A stretch of 64,000 nucleotides of DNA, from NCBI GenBank assembly GCA_963704815.1, contig CAVPHU010000005.1, positions 1-64,000 of the forward strand, read 5' to 3'. This DNA comes from DATKWD01 sp963704815. Lineage in GTDB: Bacteria; Actinomycetota; Acidimicrobiia; Acidimicrobiales; Salinilacustritrichaceae. The position numbers and the translations under genes are program-made. The notes under the pieces are model-generated. The model saw nothing but the letters and a program-made list of their open reading frames with translations, was not told the origin of the DNA and made no database searches. Position 1 is the first letter of the stretch; each line of letters opens with the position of its first letter. Of the stretch, positions 1 through 9,425 are shown in pieces.

Positions 1-45
1 GCAAAGAGTTCGTCCCCCAAGGCGGTTCCGACCGCACCGAGCAAG

Positions 46-1746
46 ATGCAGGTCTGGTTTCCGGCCGGTGTCTGGCTCCGGAAGTACGACTGGGGCAAGA
101 ACACCGTCGGTGACCTGATCGCTGCGGTCAGCGTCGCGGCGCTGTTGATTCCCGAATCGCTCGGGTACGCCTCCGTTGCCGGCGTGCCGTCGCAGGTCGG
201 TCTCTACGCCGCGCCGCTGGCGCTGATCGGCTACGCCCTGTTCGGCGGGTCGAAGCTCCTGGTGTTCGGAGCGGCCGGTTCCGTCGCCGCGGTGGCCGCG
301 AGCGTTGTCGGCGGGTTGTCAGGCGGCGACCAGGACACCGCCACCGCGATGACCGCTGCATTGGCGCTCACCGCCGGCGTGGTGTTCCTCGTCGCAGGGC
401 TGGTGCGGATGGGGTGGGTCGTGAACTTCATCTCGAAGGCGGTGATGGCCGGGTTCATCACCGGCATGTCGATCCAGATCATCGTCGGGCAGCTCGCCAA
501 GTTGTTCGGCGTCGACGGTGGTGACGGCAACAGCTTCGAGAAGTTGTGGTCGGTGGTGTCCGACATCGGCGACTGGAACTGGACCGCCACCGTCGTGGGC
601 GTCGGATCGGTGTTGCTGATCTTCGCCATCCAGAAATTCATCCCGAAGCTCCCGGCAGCACTCACCGCGGTCGTCGTGACGTCGGTCTACGTCGCACTCG
701 CCGACCCCGACATGGACCTCGTGGCAGAGATCCCCGAGGGGCTTCCGTCGTTCACCATTCCGAGCGGCATCTCCGGCTCGGACTGGTTGACGCTGCTCCT
801 CGGAGGAGCGGTCGTCGCGCTCGTCGGGTTCTCCGAAGGATGGGGCGCCTCAGCGGTGATCTCGAAGAAGACCCACGACGACCTGAGCGTGAACCAGGAG
901 TTCCGGGCCTACGGCTTCGGCAGCCTGGGCGCCGGCATCCTCGGCGGCATGCCCGTGACCGGGAGCCTGTCGAAGTCGTCCGCGGCGATCGGCGCCGGAG
1001 CCAAGACCCAGATGTCGAACGTGTTCCTCGCCGGGATCGTGCTGCTGACGTTGGCATTCCTCGCGCCGGCGTTCCAGTGGCTTCCCGAGGCTGCGCTCGG
1101 CGCCGTCGTCATCACCGCAATGTGGGGTTCGGCAAGCCCGAAGAAGCTGATCGCGCTCTGGAAGATCGACAAGGTCGATTTCACGCTCGGCGCACTCACC
1201 CTTGTGGTCGTGCTGGGTGCCGATCTCCTGCCGGCGATGATCACCGGCATCGTCGCATCGATCATCTACATGGTCTACCGGACCAGCTTCCCCGGTGCCG
1301 CCGTGCTCGGTCGAGACGACGACACCGGCGACTTCGAGACGATGCGTTGGCAGTACGGCCACCACAAGGGCTCGATGGACACCGACGCCAAGGAGGTCCC
1401 GGGTGTCATCGTCTTCCGCTACAACTCGCCGCTGATCTTCTCCAACTCCGAAGCGTTCAAAGCCGACGCCCAGAACCTGTTGATCGAGGCTGCCGACAAG
1501 AACGACTTGCCGAGCACCTTGGTGATCGACTGCGAAGCGATCACCCACTTCGACAGCACCGGTGCAGCCGCACTGACCTCCACGCTCAGATACGTCCAGC
1601 GCTACGACATCGAACTCGCGCTCGCACGACTGAACCTCGGGGCACGCAAACTCCTCGAACTCACCGGCGACCTGGACGAGATCGGCGAGCACCGCATCTT
1701 CGACACCGTCCGCAACGCCGTCGAAGCAAGCACCGCCAAGACCTGA
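46..1746 (+). CDS. SulP family anion transporter with STAS domain
   Basis: Inner-membrane secondary transporter of the SulP/SLC26 family, expected to move sulfate, bicarbonate or another small anion. The N-terminal part (about residues 15-420) is a string of hydrophobic segments opening with the family-typical run around AALLIPESLGYASVAG. The cytoplasmic C-terminus (about 455-560) is a STAS domain with the conserved LVIDCEAITHFDSTGAAAL core. Length (566 aa) is normal. The reading frame is open back to base 1, so the true start may lie upstream, but the ATG at 46 gives a standard N-terminus. It leads a same-strand group of small membrane proteins. The substrate cannot be read from the sequence. 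Confidence 0.9.
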   Translation: MQVWFPAGVWLRKYDWGKNTVGDLIAAVSVAALLIPESLGYASVAGVPSQVGLYAAPLALIGYALFGGSKLLVFGAAGSVAAVAASVVGGLSGGDQDTATAMTAALALTAGVVFLVAGLVRMGWVVNFISKAVMAGFITGMSIQIIVGQLAKLFGVDGGDGNSFEKLWSVVSDIGDWNWTATVVGVGSVLLIFAIQKFIPKLPAALTAVVVTSVYVALADPDMDLVAEIPEGLPSFTIPSGISGSDWLTLLLGGAVVALVGFSEGWGASAVISKKTHDDLSVNQEFRAYGFGSLGAGILGGMPVTGSLSKSSAAIGAGAKTQMSNVFLAGIVLLTLAFLAPAFQWLPEAALGAVVITAMWGSASPKKLIALWKIDKVDFTLGALTLVVVLGADLLPAMITGIVASIIYMVYRTSFPGAAVLGRDDDTGDFETMRWQYGHHKGSMDTDAKEVPGVIVFRYNSPLIFSNSEAFKADAQNLLIEAADKNDLPSTLVIDCEAITHFDSTGAAALTSTLRYVQRYDIELALARLNLGARKLLELTGDLDEIGEHRIFDTVRNAVEASTAKT

Positions 1747-1857
1747 GCCGCCGACTGCGCCCCCGAGGCACCCCTTTGGCGGATGCGCCGCGCGTGCGAG
1801 ACGACGAGAGTGACGAGCTGGAACACAACGCAACACCCATCACCAAAGGAGCACATC

Positions 1858-2058
1858 ATGGCATTCTGGGATTTCTTCTTCGTCGTCTTCATCGCCATCC
1901 CGCTGTTCATCTCATGGATCTACACGGTGGTCGACATCTTCATGCGGCCCGACGTCGGCGCCCTCGGCAAGTTCGGCTGGCTGCTCCTCGTCCTGTTCAT
2001 CCCGATCCTCGGGATGTTGATCTACTTCATCGCTCGGCCCGACTTCATCGAGGTGTGA
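1858..2058 (+). CDS. small PLDc_N-type membrane protein
   Basis: A 66-residue protein with two hydrophobic helices and a short polar link, matching the phospholipase-D-nuclease N-terminal (PLDc_N) domain seen at the head of cardiolipin synthases and as a free-standing actinobacterial membrane protein. The centre (FMRPDVGALGKFGWLLLVLFIP) is family-like. I chose ATG 1858 because AAAGGAG lies 7 bases upstream. The frame is open further upstream, but that part looks non-coding. No catalytic HKD domain follows, so it is probably not an enzyme. Confidence 0.75.
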   Translation: MAFWDFFFVVFIAIPLFISWIYTVVDIFMRPDVGALGKFGWLLLVLFIPILGMLIYFIARPDFIEV

Positions 2059-2142
2059 CCATCGGCCGGCGGTGAGCCGCAGCACTCCCATTCCCCAAGC
2101 AACCACCAACCAAACCCACCTGACAAGCAAGGAAGCAGAACC

Positions 2143-2670
2143 ATGTCAGATGAAATGAATCTCATGCTGTACGTCGCGGCGTACTCCGACGCTGCGTCGG
2201 CGAAGCAGGACTTCGAAAGCCTCAAGGCTGCCGAGGGCGATGACCTCGAAGTCGAAGCCGCCGTCGTGATGAGCCGCGACGCCGACGGCAACGTCGACGT
2301 CCTCGAGAAGGGTGACGGCACCGTCGGCGCCGGCGCAGTGATGGGTGGCGGCGTCGGCCTGGTCGTCGGACTGTTCGCCCCGCCACTGCTCGCCGCGACC
2401 GCGATCGGCGCCGGGATCGGCGCGCTGCTCGGTCACTTCACCAAGAAGCACGAGGAAAAGGAACTCGGCGTCGAACTCGACGAGTACCTCCCGCCGAACT
2501 CGTCGGCGGTCGTCGTCGTCATCGACAACAAGTACCTCGATCGAGTCGAGAAGGCGCTCGACAACTCGAGCAAGCGCATCAACAAGGCAATCGATGCCGA
2601 CGACTACGACAAGCTCCAGAAGGCGCTCGCGAAGTCGGACGACGAAATCGGCGACGCCGTCGACTCCTGA
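2143..2670 (+). CDS. DUF1269-like membrane-associated protein
   Basis: A 175-residue protein resembling the DUF1269 family. It has an acidic N-terminal alpha/beta part (residues 1-60), a glycine-rich hydrophobic hairpin around GAGAVMGGGVGLVVGLFAPP (about 65-105), and an acidic C-terminal alpha/beta part. The hydrophobic middle could insert in the membrane as a glycine-zipper-like segment. The function of the family is not established. It sits between a PLDc_N protein and the DUF1254 genes. The minus-strand protein at 8610-9140 has a similar size and N-terminal style, so the locus may hold two distant versions. Confidence 0.65.
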   Translation: MSDEMNLMLYVAAYSDAASAKQDFESLKAAEGDDLEVEAAVVMSRDADGNVDVLEKGDGTVGAGAVMGGGVGLVVGLFAPPLLAATAIGAGIGALLGHFTKKHEEKELGVELDEYLPPNSSAVVVVIDNKYLDRVEKALDNSSKRINKAIDADDYDKLQKALAKSDDEIGDAVDS

Positions 2671-2680
2671 CACCCCCCCC

Positions 2681-2718
2681 GCCGGGCGGGTCGCTGCCCC
2701 CCAGCTGACCCGCCCGGC
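2681..2718 (+). terminator. GC-rich hairpin, probable terminator
   Basis: Perfect 12-bp inverted repeat (GCCGGGCGGGTC at 2681-2692, its complement at 2707-2718) with a 14-base loop, starting 10 bases after the DUF1269-like stop codon. There is no T-tract, which is common for actinobacterial terminators. Confidence 0.6.
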
Positions 2719-2778
2719 AGGACCATCTCACGCACACACCCACACACGCACCCAACAGCACCGCAAGGAGAATCAGTC

Positions 2779-4242
2779 ATGGCAACCACAAGCATCTTCG
2801 ACGCCAACGGCGCACCACAGTCACAGGACTTCAGTCCGGCCCCCGGGCAGATCACGACCCGGTTCGGGAACCTGGACTTCGGCGGCGGCTACCCGACCGA
2901 CGACACGGTGCAGAAGGTCTACGACGAGCTCGATCTGCAGCGCGCCACCCAGCTCTTCCTGGACATGTACCCGGCCCTCTCCATGCACGGCATGCTCACC
3001 GGGGTCGTACGCGACTACGGCGCAGCCAGTTGCTCCCATGTGTCGGTGACGGCGGACCGGCTGGATTCCAAGGCGCTCTTCCTGACGGGCAACACCGAGA
3101 GCATCTACGTCATGATCGTGGTCGACACGAAGGTCGACGGGCCGACCGTCGTGGAGGTCCCGCCGGGCGTGATGGGACCGCTCGACGATCACACCTTCAA
3201 GTTCGTGCTCGACATCGGCCCGACCGGCAAGGACGAAGGCAAGGGCGGCAAGTACCTCGTGCTTCCGCCGGACTACGACGGCGACGTACCCGACGGCTAC
3301 TTCGTGTTCCGTTCACCGACCTACGTCAACTTCTCGTTCATCCGCGCCAACGCCGCCGAGGTCGGATTCGGCGACAAAGCGATGAAGTTCATTCGTGAGG
3401 GCTGCAAGGTCTATCCGCTGTCGACCGGCCCCCGGGAAGGGCACTACACGAACGTCTCCGGTGTTCCGATCAACACGCTGGTTCCCGAGGACGGTTCGGC
3501 GTTCGAGTGGATGCATCAGATCATCAACTACGAACCGGCCGACGCGTTCGGCCGAGAACTCCTCGGGAGGCTCGCGTCGGTCGGCATCGAGAACGGCAAG
3601 CCGTTCAGCCCCGACGCCCGGATGCAGAAGATCTTTGCCCAGGCCGCCGTCGAAGGCGTGGCGATGTCCCGGGTCATCGCCTTCGACTGCCGCGACGACC
3701 AGGCCGTCGTCTATCCGAAACGGCGGTGGGAGAGCCCCTACGTCACCAACAACTCGACCTTCTACCAGGACGACTACATCAACCTCGAGGCCCGCACCGT
3801 CTTCCACTTCACCGCCGACGGCATCACGCCGGCGATGGCGGCCCAGATGCCCGAGGGCAAGGGATCCCGCTATCAGACGACCTACAAGGACAGCGACGGC
3901 AACTTCTTCGACGGCAACAAGACCTACAAGGTCAACGTGCCACCCAAGGTACCCGTGGCGCTCTTCTGGGCCGTGACCGTGTACGACCCCTGGAGCCGTT
4001 GCGAGATCCAGAGCCAGCCGTACCCGAGCATCAGTAGCCAGCAGGACCCGCCGCCGGCGACCAATGATGACGGCTCGATCGACATCTACTTCGCGACCGA
4101 CGTGCCCGACGGCATTCCGGAGCAGAACGTGGTCAAGACCCTGCCTGATCAGGGCTTCTTCGTGTACTTCCGCTACTACGGCCCGCTCAACGCCTTCAAC
4201 GACAAGACGTGGGTGCCCAACGACGTGGAGCTCGTCGAGTAG
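2779..4242 (+). CDS. DUF1254/DUF1214 protein, copy A
   Basis: A 487-residue protein with the two-domain build of the DUF1254/DUF1214 family: N-terminal DUF1254 (about 45-180, with RATQLFLDMYPALSMHG and KVDGPTVVEVPPG) and C-terminal DUF1214 (about 370-487, with FWAVTVYDPWSR and VYFRYYGP). These proteins are widespread in bacteria and usually have no assigned reaction. No signal peptide is visible, so this one looks cytoplasmic although many relatives are exported. A GGAG motif lies before ATG 2779. It is followed by a close paralogue at 4300, with a third at 9426. Confidence 0.8.
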   Translation: MATTSIFDANGAPQSQDFSPAPGQITTRFGNLDFGGGYPTDDTVQKVYDELDLQRATQLFLDMYPALSMHGMLTGVVRDYGAASCSHVSVTADRLDSKALFLTGNTESIYVMIVVDTKVDGPTVVEVPPGVMGPLDDHTFKFVLDIGPTGKDEGKGGKYLVLPPDYDGDVPDGYFVFRSPTYVNFSFIRANAAEVGFGDKAMKFIREGCKVYPLSTGPREGHYTNVSGVPINTLVPEDGSAFEWMHQIINYEPADAFGRELLGRLASVGIENGKPFSPDARMQKIFAQAAVEGVAMSRVIAFDCRDDQAVVYPKRRWESPYVTNNSTFYQDDYINLEARTVFHFTADGITPAMAAQMPEGKGSRYQTTYKDSDGNFFDGNKTYKVNVPPKVPVALFWAVTVYDPWSRCEIQSQPYPSISSQQDPPPATNDDGSIDIYFATDVPDGIPEQNVVKTLPDQGFFVYFRYYGPLNAFNDKTWVPNDVELVE

Positions 4243-4299
4243 CAGCGACGCCGAGAACGAACCAAACGAGACACAACCGAGCAACCAGGAGCAACGACC

Positions 4300-5761
4300 A
4301 TGTCATCAACCGAGCCGACGACCAACCTCTTCGAGTCCGCTGGAGCGAAGCAGACTGCGGCCGACTTCGCACCGGCGTCCGACACGATCGAGACCAACTT
4401 CGGCACCCTGGAGTTCGTCGGCGGATCGTTCCCGACCGCAGAGTCGGCCGAGAAGATCTACGACGAGTTCGATCTGCAACGGGCCACCCAGGCCTACATG
4501 GACTTCTACCCGGCGCTGTCGGTCTACAGCATCGTGAAGGCCCAGATCCGCGACTTCGGGTTCACGACCTCGTCGGACATCGGCGTGTTCGCCGACTTCA
4601 TGCACCCGAGCGAGAACTATCTCACCGGCAACAACAGCACCGTGTACGCCATCGCCTCGCTCGACCTCAAGGTCGACGGTCCGACCGTGGTGGAGATCCC
4701 CGCGGGCATGATGGGCAACGCCAACGACGGGTACTTCAAGTTCCTCACCGACTTCGGTCCGACCGGACCCGACAAGGGCAAGGGCGGCAAGTACCTCTTC
4801 GTGCCCCCCGGGTACACGGGAGACGAGCCGAGCGACCACTTCGTCGTCCACTCACCGAGCTACCGGATCTGGGCCATGATGCGCGGCTTCGACGTCGGCA
4901 CCGGTGACGACGCCGTGCAGTGGTTCAAGGATCGGTTGAAGGTGTACCCGCTGTCGAGTGGGCCGCGCGACAACACGGCAACCAACATCTCCGGGATGGG
5001 CACGAACACCCTGGCTCCCGAGGACGGCTCCGTCTACGACGTGCTCAACGAGATCATCCAGTACGAGCCGACCGCGCTGTTCGACGACGAACTCCTCGGT
5101 CGACTGGCCACCATCGGCATCGAGAAGGGCAAGCCGTTCGATCCGGACGACCGGATGCAGGGCATCTTCGACCAAGCCGCCAAGCAGGGCGTCGCCATGT
5201 CGCGCGCCATCGTCTACGCCTCCCGTGATCGCGAGATCCACTACTGGCCGGACCGGCACTGGGAGAAGATGTTCGTCCGCAACACCGAGTTCATGGTCGA
5301 CGACATCGTCGACGTCGATGCGCAGACGCTCTGGCTGTACCAGGCGATCTGTGTCTCGCCGAGCCTGCTCTCGACCACGCCGGGCGTCGGAACCTCGTAC
5401 CTCACGGCGTTCCGCGACAAGGACGGCGACTACCTCCTCGGCGACAAGCAGTACCGACTCCGGGTGCCCGCCAATCCCCCCGCCAAGCGGTTCTGGGCGG
5501 TCACCGCCTACAACCCGGTCAGCCGGAGCCTGCTCGACTCCGACGGCCCGATCACCGTCGGCAGCCTCGACAGTCCGGATGTCAACGACGACGGCTCGGT
5601 CGACATCTACTTCGGAGACAACGGCGCCCGAGGGCAAGGAGAAGAACTGGATCAAGACCGATCCGGCCATCGGCTTCTTCGTCGTGTTCCGGTTCTACGG
5701 CCCCACCGAGGGGTACATCGACAAGACCTGGGTGCTCAACGACTTCGAACCGGTGACCTGA
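4300..5761 (+). pseudogene. DUF1254/DUF1214 protein, copy B (frameshifted)
   Basis: Close paralogue of the gene just upstream, with the same domain order and same length once repaired. The frame breaks near 5617-5625 (gacaacgg), inside the conserved run after SVDIYF. Removing one A restores FGDTAPEGKEKNW and then a normal C-terminus ending FEPVT at 5761, matching the equivalent end of the 9426 copy. Uncorrected, the frame runs on to 5865 with a nonsense tail. The single insertion fits the window-wide pattern of +1 errors, so I expect an intact gene in the real genome. An AGGAG motif precedes ATG 4300. Confidence 0.75.
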
Positions 5762-5782
5762 GCGGCGAGCGAGGAACGCTGC

Positions 5783-8558
5783 TCACTCGTTCAAGTAGCC
5801 GAGCGCAGTGGCTTTCTCGACCGCCTCACGGCGGCTGCCGACGTGCAGCTTCTGATACAGGCTGACGGTGTGCTTCTTGACGGTGGCCGCCGAGATCAAC
5901 AACTCGCGGGCGATCTCTTTGTTGGAGTACCGCAGAGCGAGGAGCCGGAGCACGTCCGATTCCCGTTGGGTGAGCACTTGACCGGTTCCGATGTCGATCC
6001 GGCCGCCGACGGCGCCGTCGTCGGACGCTGACGATTCGCCACCGACGCCACCCCCCGATGGCGGCGAGGATGGCGGCGACGTGGGCCAGTTGGCTGCCGT
6101 GCACCTCGAGCCGGCTCAACAGCGGAACGAGGCCAGGTCCGAGATCGGCGAGCAGGCGAACCGCACCTCCCGGCTGCGAGATGCGCACGGCTCGGGTCAA
6201 GGCCTCGGCCGCCCGTTCGTCGTCCCCGCGAGTTGCGAGCAGCAACGCCTGCAGTCCGCTGTATCGCACGATGCTGGGATTCATGTGCCCCTGTTCGGCA
6301 AAGCCGAGGTACGACGTCAGCACGTGATCGGCCCGTTCGAGCGCACTGTCGGAACCCTCGGCGAGCAGCACCTTGACCAGCGTGACAACCGGGTCGTAAC
6401 GCATGAAGGCACGGATCATCGGAAATGGGTCGAACCGATCCGCCCACGCTGCGGCGCGGCCGACGTTGCCTTGCCGCAGGGCAAGCTCGGCCTGGAACGC
6501 GTCGACCAGTGGGATGAAATCGGCGGTCTCGACCTCCGACGCGTACAGCGACGCGTCATCGGCCAGACGTTGTGCCTCCTGCATGGCGCCGCCCGCAACA
6601 TGGCACAACGCGAGCTGCACGGTGCCGTGGATGAGGTCGTTCGTGCGGAACTTGGTCGGCGCGTCGACCAGTTTCGTGAAGTGCTGAGCGGCGTGCTCGA
6701 TCCGGTCCCGTTCGTACTCGACGACGCCCAGGTAATAGCGGGCGTTCCCCTCGATTGCGACCGAGTTGACACGCACACCACTGTTCGCAACCCACGATCG
6801 CGTGTCGCCTCAGCGCTGGGAGATCGAGCTCGAACCAACTGATGTACACGTCTGCGGTGTCCGACGGGATCCACCTGCCCGACCCGAATCGAGGGTCTCG
6901 GCGTGTCCGCTCGATCAGATCATGCGCCCCGCGTCGGTCGCCCGACGAGTACAACGCGAGGGTGAGCACGAGCACCTCCCATGCCCAAGTTGCGGGGTTC
7001 CTCGACGGGCAGCAACTCGTTCGCGCGCCGCAACCGTTCGACCCCTTGGTCCTCCTGGCCGGTGAGCCAGGCCACCACACCGCGCATCGTCTCGATGCAC
7101 CCCATCGTGCGATTGAGGACATCCGGGCTCGGAGGATGCGCCTCGATCAGCGCCTCGGCCCGGTCGATGGCGGTCATCATGTGATCGAATTGGTTGGTTC
7201 CCGTACCGAGCGCCCACGCCTCGAGTCTCAACAGATCGAGATCGTTGTCGACCATCTCGCGGGGCAGCAACGCCAGCCACCCGAACAACGCCCGCCATCG
7301 TTCCTGCTCGATGAGTTGATAGCCGAAACGGGCCACGAGGTTGCGCGCGGTTTCGAAGTCGTCACGGACCTTCACCGCATGCCCGATCGCGTCGTCGAAG
7401 AGACCGTTCTCCGCACACCATTCGCTCGCCCGGCGGTGGATGTCTGATTCGTCGGCGGTGCTGAAGCGCTTGTCGAACTCGTGGCGCAACAGGTCCTGGA
7501 ACAGATGGTGAAAGCGATACCAGACTCCGTCCCGGTCGAGCGCAACGACGAACAGGTCCGCCTCCACCAGCCAGTCGATGAACTCCCTGCCACCCACAGC
7601 CGGCTCGTCGGCGGGTTCTCCCCGATCCCCGTCGGCGACCACCGCGTCGTACAGCGACACGCAGAACCGGTCGAGGATCGACGCGACCAGCAGCGCGTGT
7701 TGAATGCCGACCGGCTGTCGCTCCAACACCTCGGCCCCGAGATAGTCCCGGATGTACGCGGTGTCGAGCGGCGCCGCCCCGCGGATGGGTCCGTGCTCGC
7801 CGGTCCGATGCCGAGCCGCCTCCACCGTCAGGCGCAATCCCGCCGGCCAACCCTCCGTCTCCTCCAGAACCCTGCGCAGCGAATCGTCATCCAGATCGAC
7901 CTCCGGATAACCGTCGACGAAGGCCCGCGCCTCGTCGTCGACGAACGCGAGATCGGCAGCCCGAAGCTCACAGAGTTGTCCCCGTCCACGCATCAGCGCG
8001 AGCGGGAGCGGAGGATCCCGCCGCGTCGCCAACACCAGGCGGAGCTGCGCGGAGGGGTGTTCGAGCGAGCCGGGTCAGCACATCGTGGATCGCATCGCTG
8101 GAGATGACGTGATAATCGTCGAACACGATCACCAGCGGCTCATCGAGTTCGCTGAGATCGTTGAGCAGCGTCCGGGCCAGCGTCGCCGGAGCCGGCGACT
8201 CCGTGATGTCTCCGGCCTCGTTCAAACCGGCCAGGGCGTTCGGCATGACACCCTGGACACCCTCGACGAAATGCGCGAGAAAGACCGCAAGGTCGTTGTC
8301 ACGGTCGTCGAGCGAGATCCACACCGAGGCGTCGGCGACTCGGTCGATCCATTGACTCACCAACACCGACTTGCCGAACCCAGCTGGCGCCGAGACCAGG
8401 GTCAAGGGGAACCGTTCGTGATCGAGCCGATCGAGGAGCCGGGGCCGATCGAGGGCAGTGACGTGTGAAGGGGGGATGAACTTCGTGGCGAGGACAACCG
8501 AATCCGCGTGCGCATCTGTCATCGACGACACCGAGGAGCTCCCTTCCGTGGCGTCCAC
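5783..8558 (-). pseudogene. LAL-type LuxR family regulator (MalT-like), four frameshifts
   Basis: Conceptually one protein of about 920 residues. It has an N-terminal P-loop NTPase (SAPAGFGKS, then IVFDDYH as Walker B), a STAND/winged-helix middle containing EGWPAGL and FHHLFQDLL, a TPR-like helical region, and a C-terminal LuxR HTH (LTQRESDVLRLLA, NKEIARELLIS). This is the MalT/LAL architecture of ligand-sensing transcription activators. Frame changes lie near 8061-8070, 6977-6980, 6780-6786 and 6051-6056 (a six-C run), and each is one extra base. The start is GTG 8558 or ATG 8522. It lies between DUF1254 copies B and C and is a natural candidate for their regulator, by inference. Confidence 0.75.
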
Positions 8559-8609
8559 TCGGTGAACACCAGCGATGACGCTACCTCACGATGCGCGGAC
8601 CTCGGCTCG

Positions 8610-9140
8610 TCACTCCGCGATCGCACCGATACCGGCGGCCGCCCGACGGATCAGATCGAGGTCGACGGCCGCCGACCGGGCCAGGACGCTGCTGGCGTTG
8701 CCCAAGGCCTCACGTACCCCGTCCTCGTGTTCCGTGTTCGCAACCACGATCAGTGCGGCCGGCGATTCGTCCACATGTGAACCGAGCGCCATCAGATTGC
8801 GACGCCCGAGCGAGCGAGCGACCTCCCCGGCGACAACGCCGAGCACCGCGCGTTGCACCGCCAGGCTGCGCGGGGCATCCGCGGCCACCGACGGGAGCAG
8901 CGCTGCAGCCAGTCCGGCGGCAAGGCTCCACGTCGCTCGGTCGTCCGCATCAGCTCGACCTCCATCGCCGTCGCTCGAGTAGAAGCGGGCTTCACCCGAC
9001 GCTTTGCGTCCGATCATGACAGCCTCCAACCCGAGTGCCACACCGAACTGGTCGTTCAGACGTCGAATGGTCGCGTGGGCGCCGTCCGCCTGCGAAAGAT
9101 CGGCGTAGGTCGCAGTGATGAACAACCGATAGTCCGCCAA
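8610..9140 (-). CDS. uncharacterised 176-aa protein
   Basis: Not confidently recognised. I chose TTG 9140 as start because AAAGGAGG lies 6 bases upstream; the ORF runs far further upstream but only as the shadow of the DUF1254 gene. The protein opens ADYRLFITATYADLSQ, has an alanine-rich middle and a C-terminal half with ALIVVANTEHEDGV. The N-terminus and length recall the DUF1269-like protein at 2143, but it lacks a clear membrane hairpin. It is divergent from DUF1254 copy C. Confidence 0.55.
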   Translation of the reverse strand: MADYRLFITATYADLSQADGAHATIRRLNDQFGVALGLEAVMIGRKASGEARFYSSDGDGGRADADDRATWSLAAGLAAALLPSVAADAPRSLAVQRAVLGVVAGEVARSLGRRNLMALGSHVDESPAALIVVANTEHEDGVREALGNASSVLARSAAVDLDLIRRAAAGIGAIAE

Positions 9141-9192
9141 GATGGCCTCCTTTCGACGACAGACAGCGCTGAGGGGAACGTCGGTGCACTGT

Positions 9193-9238
9193 TGATCTCT
9201 CGATCGTGCACCCCCTGATTTCTCGATCTTGCACCCCC
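9193..9238. repeat. two tandem 23-bp repeats
   Basis: Two adjacent 23-base units at 9193-9215 and 9216-9238, of the form TGATYTCTCGATCKTGCAC plus four C. They differ at two positions. They lie in the divergent promoter region between the TTG-start gene (8610-9140) and DUF1254 copy C, and could be a regulator site or a small slippage duplication. Confidence 0.6.
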
Positions 9239-9284
9239 GCTCGCCGAGTCGGAAGTACCAAGACGGAGCATCCCGGGAGTAGCT

Positions 9285-9335
9285 GCGCCGCCGAGCAGCG
9301 AGCCGCAGACGCCACTGCCACCTGAGGTCGAGACG
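9285..9335 (+). repeat. stray copy of flippase-gene 3' end
   Basis: About 48 bases here match, with only a few differences, the 3' end and just-downstream DNA of the flippase gene at 12126-12172 (shared core GCCACTGCCACCTGAGGTCG). At 12.1 kb it encodes the flippase C-terminus and stop; here no such gene exists, so it looks like a rearrangement scar. Confidence 0.65.
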
Positions 9336-9425
9336 GCCCACCCGGGACCGGGGCTGCGGCTTTGCACCCTCGCGCCACCCAACTGGGGGTTCTTCGTTCG
9401 ATCTTGCCGTGAGACGTTCGATGAC

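Noticed and set aside
9193..9238. CRISPR-like repeats
   Set aside because: Only two units, directly adjacent with no spacers, and no cas genes.
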